Assembly: GCF_000472525.1 (NCBI RefSeq)
Contig: NZ_AWZT01000056.1
Coordinates: forward strand, 1 to 38,663
Length of the DNA: 38,663 nt
Origin: Paraburkholderia dilworthii
GTDB taxonomy: Bacteria; Pseudomonadota; Gammaproteobacteria; Burkholderiales; Burkholderiaceae
Direction of reading: 5' to 3'
Of this stretch, positions 16,396-25,291 are shown piece after piece. The stretch's first letter is position 1. Each line of letters starts with the position of its first letter. The notes beneath the pieces are model-generated. The model saw nothing but the letters and a program-made list of their open reading frames with translations. It made no database searches and was not told the origin of the DNA. The position numbers were made by a program, and so were the translations under genes.

Positions 16396-16617
16396 ATGTC
16401 CGACAGTGCCTGTTTCAAGCCGCGCGTAATCGAGCCGGTTGCCGCCAATCGGCCAGAGGGATTGGGGCTTGCGGTGGAGTTGTGGCTCGCGCATCCCGTC
16501 GACGGAATCGCTGGGCGAGCCGTGCAGATTCATTTGCGTAGCGACGCGAAAATGGCACAGGCCGAAACGCTGCGCGATCTGCTGCACGTGATCGGTACCG
16601 AGATCGTGGTGACCTGA
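16396..16617 (+). CDS. Small hypothetical protein, 73 aa
   Basis: ATG 16396 follows GAGGTGA at good spacing and a promoter-like sequence. The protein is soluble, with no signal peptide or membrane helix. It contains LGLAVELWLAHPVDGIAGRAVQIHLRSDAKMAQAETLRDLLHVIG in two short segments suggestive of an alpha/beta fold. I do not recognise a named family. It converges on kgtP with a 45-nt gap. Confidence 0.75.
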   Translation: MSDSACFKPRVIEPVAANRPEGLGLAVELWLAHPVDGIAGRAVQIHLRSDAKMAQAETLRDLLHVIGTEIVVT

Positions 16618-16662
16618 GCAAGTGCGCGGCGCGCTGGGAAAGCGCGCGCAGCGTCACGATGT

Positions 16663-17967
16663 TCAGGGTTCGTGGCGCAAATAACCTTCTTTCGACGGAT
16701 CGCGCATGCGCAGCGCGACGAGCCCGGCAATCGCGCACAACAAGGTCACGTACCAGTAGAACATCGACTCGCTGCCGACCGACTTCAGCCACAGCGCGAC
16801 GTATTCGGCAGAGCCGCCGAAAATCGCATTCGCCACTGCATACGAAAGGCCGACGCCCAGCGCGCGCACTTCGGGCGGGAACATCTCGGCCTTGATCAGG
16901 CCGCTGATCGACGTGTAGAAGCTCACGATCGCAAGCGCCAGCACGATGAGGCCAAACGCCGCGTACGGGCTCGTGACGTCTTTGAGCGCGTGCAGCAGCG
17001 GCACTGTGCCGATGGTCGCGAACAGGCCGAAGCACAGCATCGAACGACGGCGGCCGATGCGGTCGGACAACGCGCCGAACACCGGTTGAATCACCATGTA
17101 AACGAAGAGCGCCGCGGTCATTACATTGCTCGCGGTCTTCGTGTTCATGCCGGCCGTGTTCACCAGGTACTTCTGCATGTACGTGGTGAACGTGTAGAAA
17201 ATCAGCGAGCCGCCAGCGGTGAAGCCGAGCACCGTCATGAACGCAACACGGTGCTGCCATAAGCCGCGCAGCGTACCGGCTTCCTTGCGCTGACGCGTCG
17301 CGGCGGTGGTGGTTTCATCAAGCGATTTACGCAGATAGAGCGCGATCAGCGCGGCCATCGCGCCGATCACGAATGGCACGCGCCAGCCCCATGCCTTGAG
17401 TTCGGCGGTGGAAAGCGTCTGTTGCAGCACCACCAGCACGAGCAGCGCACACAACTGGCCGCCGATCAGCGTCACGTACTGAAACGACGCGAAGAAGCCG
17501 CGCCGCCCCTTGAGCGCGACTTCACTCATGTAGGTCGCGCTGGTGCCGTATTCGCCGCCGACCGACAGGCCCTGGAAAAGGCGCGCGACCAGCAGCAGCG
17601 CCGGCGCGAGCGCGCCGATTTGCGCGTAGGTGGGCAGCACGGCGATTACGAGCGAGCCGCCGCACATCATGAACACCGACACCATCATCGCGGTGCGACG
17701 GCCGTGTTTGTCGGCAAGACGGCCGAAGAACCAGCCGCCGATCGGCCGCATCAGAAAGCCGGCCGCGAATACGCCGGCTGTGTTGAGCAACTGCGTGGTG
17801 GTGTTGCCGCTCGGAAAGAATGCGGGCGCGAAATACAGCGCGCAGAACGAGTAGACATAGAAGTCGAACCACTCGACGAGATTGCCGGATGAGGCACCGA
17901 CGATCGCGAAAATGCGGCGCCGTGTGTCGTGGGCGGAGGCCACGCTTTGGTCTGTGAGGTCGGTCAT
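16663..17967 (-). CDS. kgtP: Alpha-ketoglutarate:H+ symporter KgtP (MFS, MHS family)
   Basis: A 434-aa inner-membrane importer of 2-oxoglutarate. It matches the E. coli KgtP pattern closely along its length: IVGASSGNLVEWFDFYVYSF, FFPSGNTTTQLLNTAGVFAA, ARLFQGLSVGGEYGTSATYM, SFQYVTLIGGQL and GLSYAVANAIFGGSAEYVAL. Twelve membrane helices are expected. The start ATG 17967 (MTDLTDQS) follows AAGGAA; the open frame continues upstream but is not protein-like. It is monocistronic. KgtP feeds the TCA cycle directly, and no regulator is adjacent. Confidence 0.95.
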   Translation of the reverse strand: MTDLTDQSVASAHDTRRRIFAIVGASSGNLVEWFDFYVYSFCALYFAPAFFPSGNTTTQLLNTAGVFAAGFLMRPIGGWFFGRLADKHGRRTAMMVSVFMMCGGSLVIAVLPTYAQIGALAPALLLVARLFQGLSVGGEYGTSATYMSEVALKGRRGFFASFQYVTLIGGQLCALLVLVVLQQTLSTAELKAWGWRVPFVIGAMAALIALYLRKSLDETTTAATRQRKEAGTLRGLWQHRVAFMTVLGFTAGGSLIFYTFTTYMQKYLVNTAGMNTKTASNVMTAALFVYMVIQPVFGALSDRIGRRRSMLCFGLFATIGTVPLLHALKDVTSPYAAFGLIVLALAIVSFYTSISGLIKAEMFPPEVRALGVGLSYAVANAIFGGSAEYVALWLKSVGSESMFYWYVTLLCAIAGLVALRMRDPSKEGYLRHEP

Positions 17968-18208
17968 GTTATGTGTTCCTTGTCTCTTTAACGGAGGCGG
18001 CGGTCGTGGCGCCGCCTTCAGCACGCGATTTTTAGCGTGCGCGAATTTTACAGAATCGCAAGTGAAAGTTGGGGGTTTGTTGGCAACGGGTTGGCGCGGT
18101 TGTCGGCGCGGTTGTTGATGACCGGTGCGAAGGCGGCGCTGGCGTTCTGGTCGTGCCGCTGCGGGCGCTGCCTTGGCCCGCGAACACATTATCCCTTGCG
18201 AACCGACG

Positions 18209-18269
18209 TTAAGGTATAAGTTTGACCTCCGCGTTTTTATACCTTAATATAAAATCAAAGGGTATAAGG
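18209..18269 (+). promoter_or_regulatory. Promoter embedded in three GGTATAA-type operator repeats
   Basis: TTGACC (18222-18227) and TAATAT (18245-18250) are 17 bp apart. TTAAGGTATAA (18209-18219) and TTATACCTTAA (18237-18247) form a perfect 11-bp inverted repeat that spans the -35 and overlaps the -10. A third copy, AGGGTATAAGG (18259-18269), lies near the transcription start and merges with the Shine-Dalgarno AAGGAG. Binding at these sites would block RNA polymerase; the repressor is unknown and could be the gene product. Confidence 0.68.
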
Positions 18270-18280
18270 AGTCACCTGCT

Positions 18281-19318
18281 ATGACCAGCTTTCACAACGA
18301 CGCGCTGCAAACGCTGTACTCCTCCATCACCGAGCGCGCCAGCGGACAACGCCACATCGCGCTGCATTCCCCTGGCTCCGCCGCGCAGAAGACCGTTGAC
18401 GGCAAAACGTACACCTACTGGCGCGTGTATCTGGCCTCGGGAAAGCACAAGGAAATGTCACTGGGCCGGACGGGAGAGCTCGCCACAGAGGCTGCGCTCG
18501 AAGCGCGGCTATCGGAAAGCGCGGAGATGCGCGCACTTGGCGCCGACGTCCAGGTGCTGCGTAAGGCGGGTTTTGCGGCTGCCGACAATTCTTCCGCGCT
18601 GACGCTCGCCACGCTTTTTAACGCCGGCATCTTCAGCCACGGTGGCGTGCTAGTCGGCTCCCACGCATTTGGTGCGCTTCTGAACAGCCTGGGCGTTCGC
18701 CTGCCTGCGAACTACCGGACGGAAGATATCGACATCGGCAGCACCGGGAGTATTTCGGTGGCTATCCCGGAAGAGCGCAGCTTTCTGGATATTCTCTGTG
18801 ACAGCGGTATTCCTTTTCTCGAAGTGCCGGAACTGGATTCGCGCAAGCCGTCAACCTCGTTCAAGGCTCGCGGACAACCGCTCAAGGTCGATTTACTCGT
18901 GCCGGGTACCGAGGCATACGAGACGAAGGCGTTGCCCCAGTTGCGCGCACACGCGACGGGGCTTCCGTATTTCCGGTATCTGGTATCCAACCCGGCGCCC
19001 GGCTTTATTCTCGGCAAGGAACACGTGGTGCCGGTGATGCTGCCCGATCCCGCGAGATTTGCTCTTCACAAGCTTATTGTCAGCACGCTTCGCGATCCTT
19101 CGCGCGCACTGAAGGCAGACAAGGACCGACGGCAGGCCGCCGTGTTGATCGACGCGCTCACAGAGAAGTTTCCAGACTGGTTGACGACAGCCGCCAACGA
19201 CCTGGAAAAGAGCGCGCGTGCCCGGGTTGCCCAAGCGGCTAGTCGGGCGCTGAGCCTGACCCCAGGTCTGTCCGAACGCGCCCGAGATTTTATGGCTGAT
19301 TTAGGGGCCCACGCGTAA
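18281..19318 (+). CDS. GSU2403-family nucleotidyltransferase-fold protein, 345 aa
   Basis: The middle domain has the minimal nucleotidyltransferase signature: GSHAFGALLNSLGV (Gly125-Ser127) followed by ED-I-D with Asp149 and Asp151, and a third carboxylate at Asp204 in LKVDLLVPG. This matches the GSU2403/NTP_transf_8 type. All three predicted acidic residues are present, so it may be active. The N-terminal ~95 residues (with TVDGKTYTYWRVYLASGKHKEMSLG) look like a separate domain. The C-terminal part is helical. AAGGAG precedes ATG 18281. It stands alone between core genes, with a heavily repeated promoter and lower GC in its control region, which suggests acquired DNA. Toxin-antitoxin nucleotidyltransferases (AbiEii) share the fold, but no antitoxin gene is seen. 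Target unknown. Confidence 0.88.
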   Translation: MTSFHNDALQTLYSSITERASGQRHIALHSPGSAAQKTVDGKTYTYWRVYLASGKHKEMSLGRTGELATEAALEARLSESAEMRALGADVQVLRKAGFAAADNSSALTLATLFNAGIFSHGGVLVGSHAFGALLNSLGVRLPANYRTEDIDIGSTGSISVAIPEERSFLDILCDSGIPFLEVPELDSRKPSTSFKARGQPLKVDLLVPGTEAYETKALPQLRAHATGLPYFRYLVSNPAPGFILGKEHVVPVMLPDPARFALHKLIVSTLRDPSRALKADKDRRQAAVLIDALTEKFPDWLTTAANDLEKSARARVAQAASRALSLTPGLSERARDFMADLGAHA

Positions 19319-19374
19319 TTTGTCTCCATCAGAGTTTCATACCCTTCGTCGGCCCCACTTCATCACAGTGCCCA

Positions 19375-21090
19375 TCACGCCCTCACGGCCGGCGGCACAT
19401 AGCGGCACTCGTAACGCTTCCTCACTGTGCCGTTTTCATCGACGCTTTCCAGATACACGTCGAACTGCCACAAGCGCGCCATGTGCTTGAGCACTTCATC
19501 GCTATCCGATGAAAGATGCCGGTTGTCGCTCATGAAGTGCCGCAGCGTCAGACTCCGGTCGCCACGCGTATTCACCGACCACACCTGAATATTCGGCTCC
19601 CGGTGATGCATGTCGTACTGCCGCGACAACGCCTGGCGCACGTACTGATAACCGCTGTCGTCGTGAATAGCGGAGACTTCCAGTGCATCGCGCATGTCAT
19701 CGTCGAGCACTGAGAACAGACGCATTTCGCGGATCAGATGCGGCGACAGATACTGCGCGACGAAACTCTCGTCCTTGAAATTACGCATCGCGTAGTGCAT
19801 TGCGGGAAGCCACGGACTGCCGGCCAGTTCCGGAAACCACTTGCGGTCTTCGTCGGTAGGGTTTTCGCAGATGCGGCGAATGTCGCTCATCATCGAAAAA
19901 CCGAGCGCGTACGGATTGATGCCGCTGTAGTACGGCTTCGTGACGGGCGGCTGATAGACCACATTGCTGTGCGAATGGAGGAACTCCATCATGAAACCGT
20001 CTTCCAGCTTGCCCTGGTTGTACATCGTATTGAGCAACGTGTAATGCCAGAACGTGGCCCAGCCTTCGTTCATGACCTGCGTCTGCCGCTGCGGGTAAAA
20101 GTACTGCCCGACTTTTCGCACGATGCGGATCACCTCGCGCTCCCACGGCTCCAGCAAAGGCGCGTTTTTCTCCGCGAAATACAGCAGGTTTTCCTGCGGC
20201 TCGGGCGGATAACGTTCCTCGATTTCCTCGGGCAACGGGGTATGGCGTGTCGGCAGCGTGCGCCACAATTCGTTGACCTGCGATTGCAGATACGCCTCAC
20301 GTTCCCGGCGCGCCGCGAACTCCTTTTCGAGCGACAGTTTCTGCGGACGCTTATAGCGGTCCACGCCGTAGTTCATCAGCGCGTGACACGAATCGAGCAG
20401 TTCTTCGACGCGATCCAACCCAAAGCGCTCCTCGCACTCCGCAATGTAGTTCTTCGCATAGACGAGGTAATCGATGATGGCATGCGCATCCGTCCACAGC
20501 CGGAACAGATAGTTGCCCTTGAAGAACGAGTTGTGCCCGTACGCCGCATGCGCGATGACGAGCGCCTGCATCGTCATCGTGTTCTCTTCCATCAGATACG
20601 CGATGCAGGGGTTCGAATTGATGACGATCTCGTACGCGAGCCCCATCTGCCCGCGACGGTAGCTTTTTTCGGTAGAGAGAAAGTGTTTGCCGAACGACCA
20701 GTGCCGATAATTTACCGGCATGCCAACGGACGCATAGGCGTCCATCATCTGTTCAGCGCTGATGAGTTCGAGCTGGATCGGATACACGTCGAGTTCATAT
20801 TGCTCTGCAACACGGGCAATATGCGAGTCGTACTCCTCGATCAACTCGAAGGTCCAGTCGGACGGGCACGGCAGAGGCCGTCTATCGGCTACGTTCATAC
20901 GGACTTCCCTTTGCCCCTCAGTGGGCGTTCCGGTGTGTCCCCGTGCTTCAGCGTTGTCGACTGCTCCGGCTGCGACCGGCCGAACCTCGTCTGCCGCTGC
21001 CTCGGCATGCCCCGACTGACGCTGCGGCACGCCTTTCCCACGCTCCGGCTGATAGCCGCGCGCTTCGTTGTGCAAGTGCTTGTTCGTCAT
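19375..21090 (-). CDS. ycgB: SpoVR family protein (YcgB-like)
   Basis: A 571-aa soluble protein as given, with the SpoVR family blocks EQMMDAYASVGMPVNYRHWS, IVINSNPCIAYLMEENTMTM, AHAAYGHNSFFKGNYLF, QVMNEGWATFWHYT and GINPYALGF. E. coli YcgB is 510 aa. The chosen ATG 21090 overlaps the yeaH stop (ATGA) behind AGGTGG. However, the first 64 residues are charged and low-complexity with atypical codons (AGG, GGG, CGG), and a second ATG at 20898 (MNVADRRPLP) follows AAAGGGAAG and gives 507 aa, matching the family. The shorter start may be the true one. It is third in the prkA-yeaH-spoVR operon, induced in starvation in enterics; its molecular role is unknown. Confidence 0.93.
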   Translation of the reverse strand: MTNKHLHNEARGYQPERGKGVPQRQSGHAEAAADEVRPVAAGAVDNAEARGHTGTPTEGQREVRMNVADRRPLPCPSDWTFELIEEYDSHIARVAEQYELDVYPIQLELISAEQMMDAYASVGMPVNYRHWSFGKHFLSTEKSYRRGQMGLAYEIVINSNPCIAYLMEENTMTMQALVIAHAAYGHNSFFKGNYLFRLWTDAHAIIDYLVYAKNYIAECEERFGLDRVEELLDSCHALMNYGVDRYKRPQKLSLEKEFAARREREAYLQSQVNELWRTLPTRHTPLPEEIEERYPPEPQENLLYFAEKNAPLLEPWEREVIRIVRKVGQYFYPQRQTQVMNEGWATFWHYTLLNTMYNQGKLEDGFMMEFLHSHSNVVYQPPVTKPYYSGINPYALGFSMMSDIRRICENPTDEDRKWFPELAGSPWLPAMHYAMRNFKDESFVAQYLSPHLIREMRLFSVLDDDMRDALEVSAIHDDSGYQYVRQALSRQYDMHHREPNIQVWSVNTRGDRSLTLRHFMSDNRHLSSDSDEVLKHMARLWQFDVYLESVDENGTVRKRYECRYVPPAVRA

Positions 21091-22358
21091 GACGACGCCA
21101 CCTGCTTTTCAAACAACTCGCGAAACACCGGATAGATGTCAGCCGCGGTTTCGACCTTCTTCATCGCCATGTGCGGCTGACTCAAGGCCAGTTGCGCATA
21201 TTCGAGCCACAGATTCTGCTCTTCGGGCGTCACCTGAATATACGCAAAATAGCGCACCTTATCGAGGATGTCATCCGAGAGTATCTTGCGGCACTTCGGC
21301 GAGTCGTCGGTCCAGTTGTCGCCATCGGACGCCTGGGCGCCGTAAATATTCCATTCAGTCGGTGAATAACGCTCGTCCATGACCTTCTGCATCAACTCGA
21401 GCGCGCTCGATACGACGGTGCCGCCGCTTTCGGTCGAATGGAAAAACGTATCTTCGTCGACCTCTTCCGCTCGCGTGTGATGGCGAATGAACACCACCTC
21501 GATTTTTTCGTAATTGCGCTTCAGGAACAGATACAGCAGGATGAAAAAGCGCTTCGCGAGATCCTTGCGCTGCTCGTCCATTGAACCCGACACATCCATC
21601 AGACAGAACATGACGGCCTGGCTGGACGGCGTGGGCTGCTTCACGCGGTTCACGTAACGCAGATCGAACGGATCGATAAACGGAATGCGCCAAATGCGTC
21701 CGCGCAAATGGTGGATTTCCTCTTCGAGCAGCTTGATCTCTTCGCGACGGTCGTCGGGGTCGGCTTTCATGACCTCGAGTTGCCGCTCCATCTCGTGCAA
21801 CTGATTGACGAGCGGCGCGCCGAGTGCAATGCGGCGGCCAAGCGCGCTGCGCAACGAACGGACCACGTCGATATTGTTCGGCGTGCCTTCGGCTGCCCAG
21901 CCGGCGCGGATGCTCTTCCACGTCGGCACGGCCATCAGGTGAGTTTTGACGAGTCGCGGCAGTTCGAGGTCGTCGAAGAAATACTGCATGAATTCTTCGC
22001 GGCTCAGTTCGAACACGAAGTCGTCCTGCCCCTCGCCTTCGTTGCTGGCCTGGCTGCCGCCTCCTCCACCGCCGCCGCCTTGCGGGCGCTGGATCTTGTC
22101 GCCGCGGATGTAATCGGAGTTGCCCGGATGCACCATTTCACGCCGGCCGCCCGGGCCGTGCCGGAACGACGGCTCCGCGATGTCCTTACGTGGAATGGTG
22201 ATGCTCTGCGTGTTCTGAATGTCTTTGATGCTGCGGTCGCGCACCGCTTCCGAAACGGCGCGACGAATATAGTTCTTTACGCGACGCAAAAAACGTTCGC
22301 GATTTGCAATGCTTTTGTTCTTGCCTGCTAACCTGCGGTCGATGATTTGATGAAGCAC
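21087..22358 (-). CDS. yeaH: YeaH/YhbH family protein (DUF444)
   Basis: A 423-aa protein close to E. coli YeaH (427 aa) in length. It starts at a GTG (22358) with GGGAGA upstream, reading (M)LHQIIDRRLAGKNKSIANRERF. It has the phosphoprotein-like N-terminus, a Gly-rich linker, then a VWA-like part with the MIDAS-type FCLMDVSGSMDEQRKDLAKRF and IRHHTRAEEVDEDTFF. YeaH acts with the PrkA/YeaG kinase in the stationary-phase and nitrogen-starvation response. It lies 123 nt after prkA, across a very stable hairpin, and overlaps spoVR by four bases. Confidence 0.94.
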   Translation of the reverse strand: MLHQIIDRRLAGKNKSIANRERFLRRVKNYIRRAVSEAVRDRSIKDIQNTQSITIPRKDIAEPSFRHGPGGRREMVHPGNSDYIRGDKIQRPQGGGGGGGGSQASNEGEGQDDFVFELSREEFMQYFFDDLELPRLVKTHLMAVPTWKSIRAGWAAEGTPNNIDVVRSLRSALGRRIALGAPLVNQLHEMERQLEVMKADPDDRREEIKLLEEEIHHLRGRIWRIPFIDPFDLRYVNRVKQPTPSSQAVMFCLMDVSGSMDEQRKDLAKRFFILLYLFLKRNYEKIEVVFIRHHTRAEEVDEDTFFHSTESGGTVVSSALELMQKVMDERYSPTEWNIYGAQASDGDNWTDDSPKCRKILSDDILDKVRYFAYIQVTPEEQNLWLEYAQLALSQPHMAMKKVETAADIYPVFRELFEKQVASS

Positions 22359-22440
22359 GCCTCGTCTCCCTTGTCGACTCGTCGCGAGACGTACGCTGCC
22401 TGGTCCAATGCTATGTCCATGCAGTTTGCGCCTCACAAGG

Positions 22441-22467
22441 CGCCCGCGCGGCTGGGCCGCGCGGGCG
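22441..22467 (-). other. Very stable intercistronic hairpin between prkA and yeaH
   Basis: A perfect 12-bp GC stem (CGCCCGCGCGGC, 3-nt loop, GCCGCGCGGGCG) begins 15 nt after the prkA stop. No T run follows, so it is not an intrinsic terminator. It could protect the prkA 3' end and set its level above yeaH-spoVR. Confidence 0.62.
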
Positions 22468-22481
22468 GCACGCAATGCGGA

Positions 22482-24404
22482 TCATGACGACTTGCGCACG
22501 CGCAGATACCAGTCACACAGCAAGCGCACCTGCTTCGGCGTATAGCCCTTCGCCACCATCCGGTTGACGAAGTCTTCGTGCTTGCGTTGTTCTTCCGCCG
22601 AGCCTTTGGCGTTGAACGAAATGACCGGCAGCAATTCCTCCGTGTTCGAGAACATCTTCTTTTCGATCACGACGCGCAGCTTTTCGTAGCTGATCCATGC
22701 AGGATTCTTCCCCGCATTCGCAGCGCGCGCGCGCAACACGAAGTTCACGATCTCGTTGCGGAAGTCCTTCGGATTGCTGATGCCCGCAGGCTTCTCGATC
22801 TTCTCCAGCTCGGCGTTCAATGCCGCGCGGTCGAAGCTCTCGCCGGTGTCGTGATCGCGGAACTCCTGATCCTGAATCCAGAAGTCGGCATACGTCACAT
22901 AGCGATCGAAAATGTTCTGCCCATATTCAGAGTACGACTCCAGATAAGCGGTCTGAATCTCCTTACCGATAAATTCCGCGTAACGCGAGGCGAGCACGTC
23001 TTTGATGAACGACAGATACTTCTGCTCGGTTTCCGGTGGAAACTGCTCGCGCTCGATCTGCTGTTCGAGCACGTACATCAGATGCACCGGATTGGCCGCG
23101 ACTTCAGTCGAATCGAAGTTGAACACGCGCGACAGGATCTTGAACGCGAAGCGGGTCGACACGCCGGTCATGCCCTCATCCACGCCCGCAAAGTCGCGGT
23201 ATTCCTGGTACGACTTCGCCTTCGGATCGGTGTCCTTCAGATTCTCGCCGTCGTAGACCTGCATCTTCGAGAACAGGCTCGAATTTTCAGGCTCCTGCAA
23301 ACGCGTGAGCACCGACATTTGCGCCATCATTTTCAGCGTGCCGGGCGCGCATACTGCATTGGCGAGCGACGAATTGCGCAACAGCTTCTCGTAGATCTTG
23401 ATCTCTTCCGAGTAACGCAGGCAGTACGGCACTTTCACGACGAAGATCCGGTCGAGCAATGCTTCGTTGTTGCGGTTGTTGCGGAATGCCTTCCACTCCG
23501 ACTCGTTCGAGTGCGCGAGGATCACGCCGTCAAAAGGAATCGCGCCGAAGCCTTCCGTGCCCTTGAAGTTGCCTTCCTGTGTCGCGGTCAGCAGCGGATG
23601 CAGCACCTTGATTGGCGCCTTGAACATTTCGACGAATTCGAGCAGGCCCTGATTCGCAAGACACAGGCCGCCGGAATAGCTGTAGGCGTCCGCGTCGTCT
23701 TGCGCATATTGTTCGAGCTTGCGAATGTCGACCTTACCGACAAGCGAGGAGATGTCCTGATTGTTCTCGTCGCCAGGCTCCGTCTTGGCGATACCGATTT
23801 GCCGCAAGATGGACGGATAGCGCCGCACCACGCGGAATTTACGGATGTCGCCGTTGTACTCGTGCAGGCGCTTGACCGCCCACGGGCTCAGAATGCTTTT
23901 CAGGTAGCGGCGTGGTATGCCGTACTGCTCTTCGAGGATCGGACCGTCCTCGTCATAATCGAACAAACCGAGTGGCGATTCGTTCACGGGCGAGCCCTTG
24001 ATCGCGTAGAACGGCACGCGCTCCATGAGCTGCTTCAGACGTTCGGCGATCGACGATTTACCGCCGCCGACCGGGCCCAACAGATACAGAATCTGCTTCT
24101 TTTCTTCGAGCCCCTGGGCCGAGTGCCGGAAGTAGGCAACCACCTGCTCGATCACCTCTTCCATTCCGTAGAACTCACGGAATGCGGGGTATACCTTGAT
24201 GACCTTGTTCGCGAAGATACGCGACAGACGCGGATCGTTGCGAGTATCGATCTGTTCGGGTTCTCCGATTGCCGTCAACATGCGTTCGCCAGCCGTGGCG
24301 TACGCGGCGGGATTGTCTTTGCAGAGCGCGAGATACTCCTCGAGCGAGAGTTCATCCTCTCGCGTTTTCTCGAAGCGGGTCGCGAAACTGCTGTAGATAT
24401 CCAT
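22482..24404 (-). CDS. prkA: PrkA/YeaG serine protein kinase
   Basis: A 640-aa protein with an N-terminal AAA-like domain, Walker A GPVGGGKS (110-117), then HSNESEWKAF and LLDRIFVVKVPYCLRYSEE, and the C-terminal PrkA kinase-like domain with the PKDFRNEIVNFVLRARA segment. E. coli YeaG is 644 aa. It is a cytoplasmic kinase or AAA protein active in stationary phase and nitrogen starvation. Start ATG 24404 follows a perfect AGGAGG. It is first of prkA-yeaH-spoVR. No sigma54 -24/-12 element is visible within about 450 nt upstream. Confidence 0.96.
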   Translation of the reverse strand: MDIYSSFATRFEKTREDELSLEEYLALCKDNPAAYATAGERMLTAIGEPEQIDTRNDPRLSRIFANKVIKVYPAFREFYGMEEVIEQVVAYFRHSAQGLEEKKQILYLLGPVGGGKSSIAERLKQLMERVPFYAIKGSPVNESPLGLFDYDEDGPILEEQYGIPRRYLKSILSPWAVKRLHEYNGDIRKFRVVRRYPSILRQIGIAKTEPGDENNQDISSLVGKVDIRKLEQYAQDDADAYSYSGGLCLANQGLLEFVEMFKAPIKVLHPLLTATQEGNFKGTEGFGAIPFDGVILAHSNESEWKAFRNNRNNEALLDRIFVVKVPYCLRYSEEIKIYEKLLRNSSLANAVCAPGTLKMMAQMSVLTRLQEPENSSLFSKMQVYDGENLKDTDPKAKSYQEYRDFAGVDEGMTGVSTRFAFKILSRVFNFDSTEVAANPVHLMYVLEQQIEREQFPPETEQKYLSFIKDVLASRYAEFIGKEIQTAYLESYSEYGQNIFDRYVTYADFWIQDQEFRDHDTGESFDRAALNAELEKIEKPAGISNPKDFRNEIVNFVLRARAANAGKNPAWISYEKLRVVIEKKMFSNTEELLPVISFNAKGSAEEQRKHEDFVNRMVAKGYTPKQVRLLCDWYLRVRKSS

Positions 24405-24429
24405 GCTACCTCCTCGCCGAAGTCTAGAC

Positions 24430-24467
24430 CGATGTCGTGCGCGGCGCGCTATTCGGAAACGACATCG
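24430..24467 (-). promoter_or_regulatory. Dyad in the prkA leader
   Basis: CGATGTCGT (24430-24438) and ACGACATCG (24459-24467) form a perfect 9-bp inverted repeat, with a GCGCGGCGCGC core inside. It ends 26 nt before the prkA start codon and would fold in the transcript. Confidence 0.4.
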
Positions 24468-24623
24468 CTCGAATTCATCCTAAACCCTTTTAAATTTTTT
24501 TTCACGAACTACGTTGCGAAAATCGCGCCGTGTCCGCCTCCCTACATTCATCACTTGGAAAGCACGTTTCGACGACCTACAATCTTGCGCGTCGAACGAT
24601 GTAAACCGATCGCTTCTGCCTCG

Positions 24624-24649
24624 CTTCACTACTTCACTTCACTACTTCA
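24624..24649. repeat. Two tandem copies of a 13-bp repeat
   Basis: CTTCACTACTTCA is repeated head to tail without mismatch, in the gene-free region upstream of prkA. Confidence 0.7.
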
Positions 24650-25179
24650 TCCGGGCACTCGCATCGACGCGTTGTCTGCACACGCACACTGCGTACCTTA
24701 ACGCCGGCATCGCGCGAATTTCACGCTACGTCCCCGCTCTTTTTGCTCTCGCGCCTTTCCTTCCTAACGCTTCGACATGCGTTTGGTCTACATGTCCTCG
24801 CATCTGTTACATGTCGACTAACAAAGTTGCACGCATGGTTCGCCGTCGCACTTTCATGCAGTTCGTCCATGTACGCGACGTTTCGTTCCATTGCGATTCA
24901 ACATCGGCTCAGCGATCGTCGTGCCGCTGCGCATGCTTTGCTATCGACCCGACCCGTCACATGCTTCGCATGTTCTGCATAACCGCGTCGACGGCATGGT
25001 TGCCTGAGCGACATGCGCCGCCGATACCTCACGCATCTACCGTACAACTCGCATTTCGCCTCTCGCAGTTCACTTCCGACACTTCACTTAGCAGTTCGCC
25101 CCCCTTAACTGGATAACGGCGCGGCGCTGAGTCGGTTCAATAGGGTATACGGCTAAGGCGAGATCGCAGATGCGCCAAA

Positions 25180-25208
25180 TGTAAAACGGCCGCCCGCCGG
25201 CAGCCGTT
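25180..25208 (-). terminator. Probable terminator of the hydratase gene
   Basis: On the minus strand AACGGC and GCCGTT pair across a 12-nt GC-rich loop and are followed by TTACATTT, 84 nt after the hydratase stop. Confidence 0.52.
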
Positions 25209-25291
25209 AAATTTCGCGTTTGTAATGCGCCGTTACAAGCACGGCATGAACGCAGTTCGAACAGCGTGTCGCATGACACAGTGTCACGCAT

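Larger units (their letters stand above)
24405..25291. other. 887-nt gene-free region upstream of prkA
   Basis: No convincing gene on either strand. The + strand is visibly pyrimidine-rich from about 24530 to 25100 and less GC-rich than the flanks; one + frame (24514-25116) stays open but its translation is rich in Cys, His, Ser and Arg with no domain-like pattern. The interval holds a 13-bp tandem repeat, a leader dyad and a terminator for the gene on the right, each listed separately. A long prkA leader or remote regulatory sites are possible. Confidence 0.5.

Noticed and set aside
22578..24701. Long + strand open frame of 707 codons antisense to prkA
   Set aside because: Shadow of the GC-rich prkA coding frame; the translation is Arg/His-rich with no domain pattern, while the minus strand is an unmistakable PrkA.
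24405..24850. Sigma54 (-24/-12) promoter for prkA, as might be expected for a nitrogen-starvation operon
   Set aside because: No TGGCAC-N5-TTGC-like element could be found by eye on the minus strand in this stretch.
24514..25116. 200-codon + strand open frame upstream of prkA
   Set aside because: Composition (Cys/His/Ser/Arg scattered) and absence of a ribosome site or conserved motif make it non-coding by eye.
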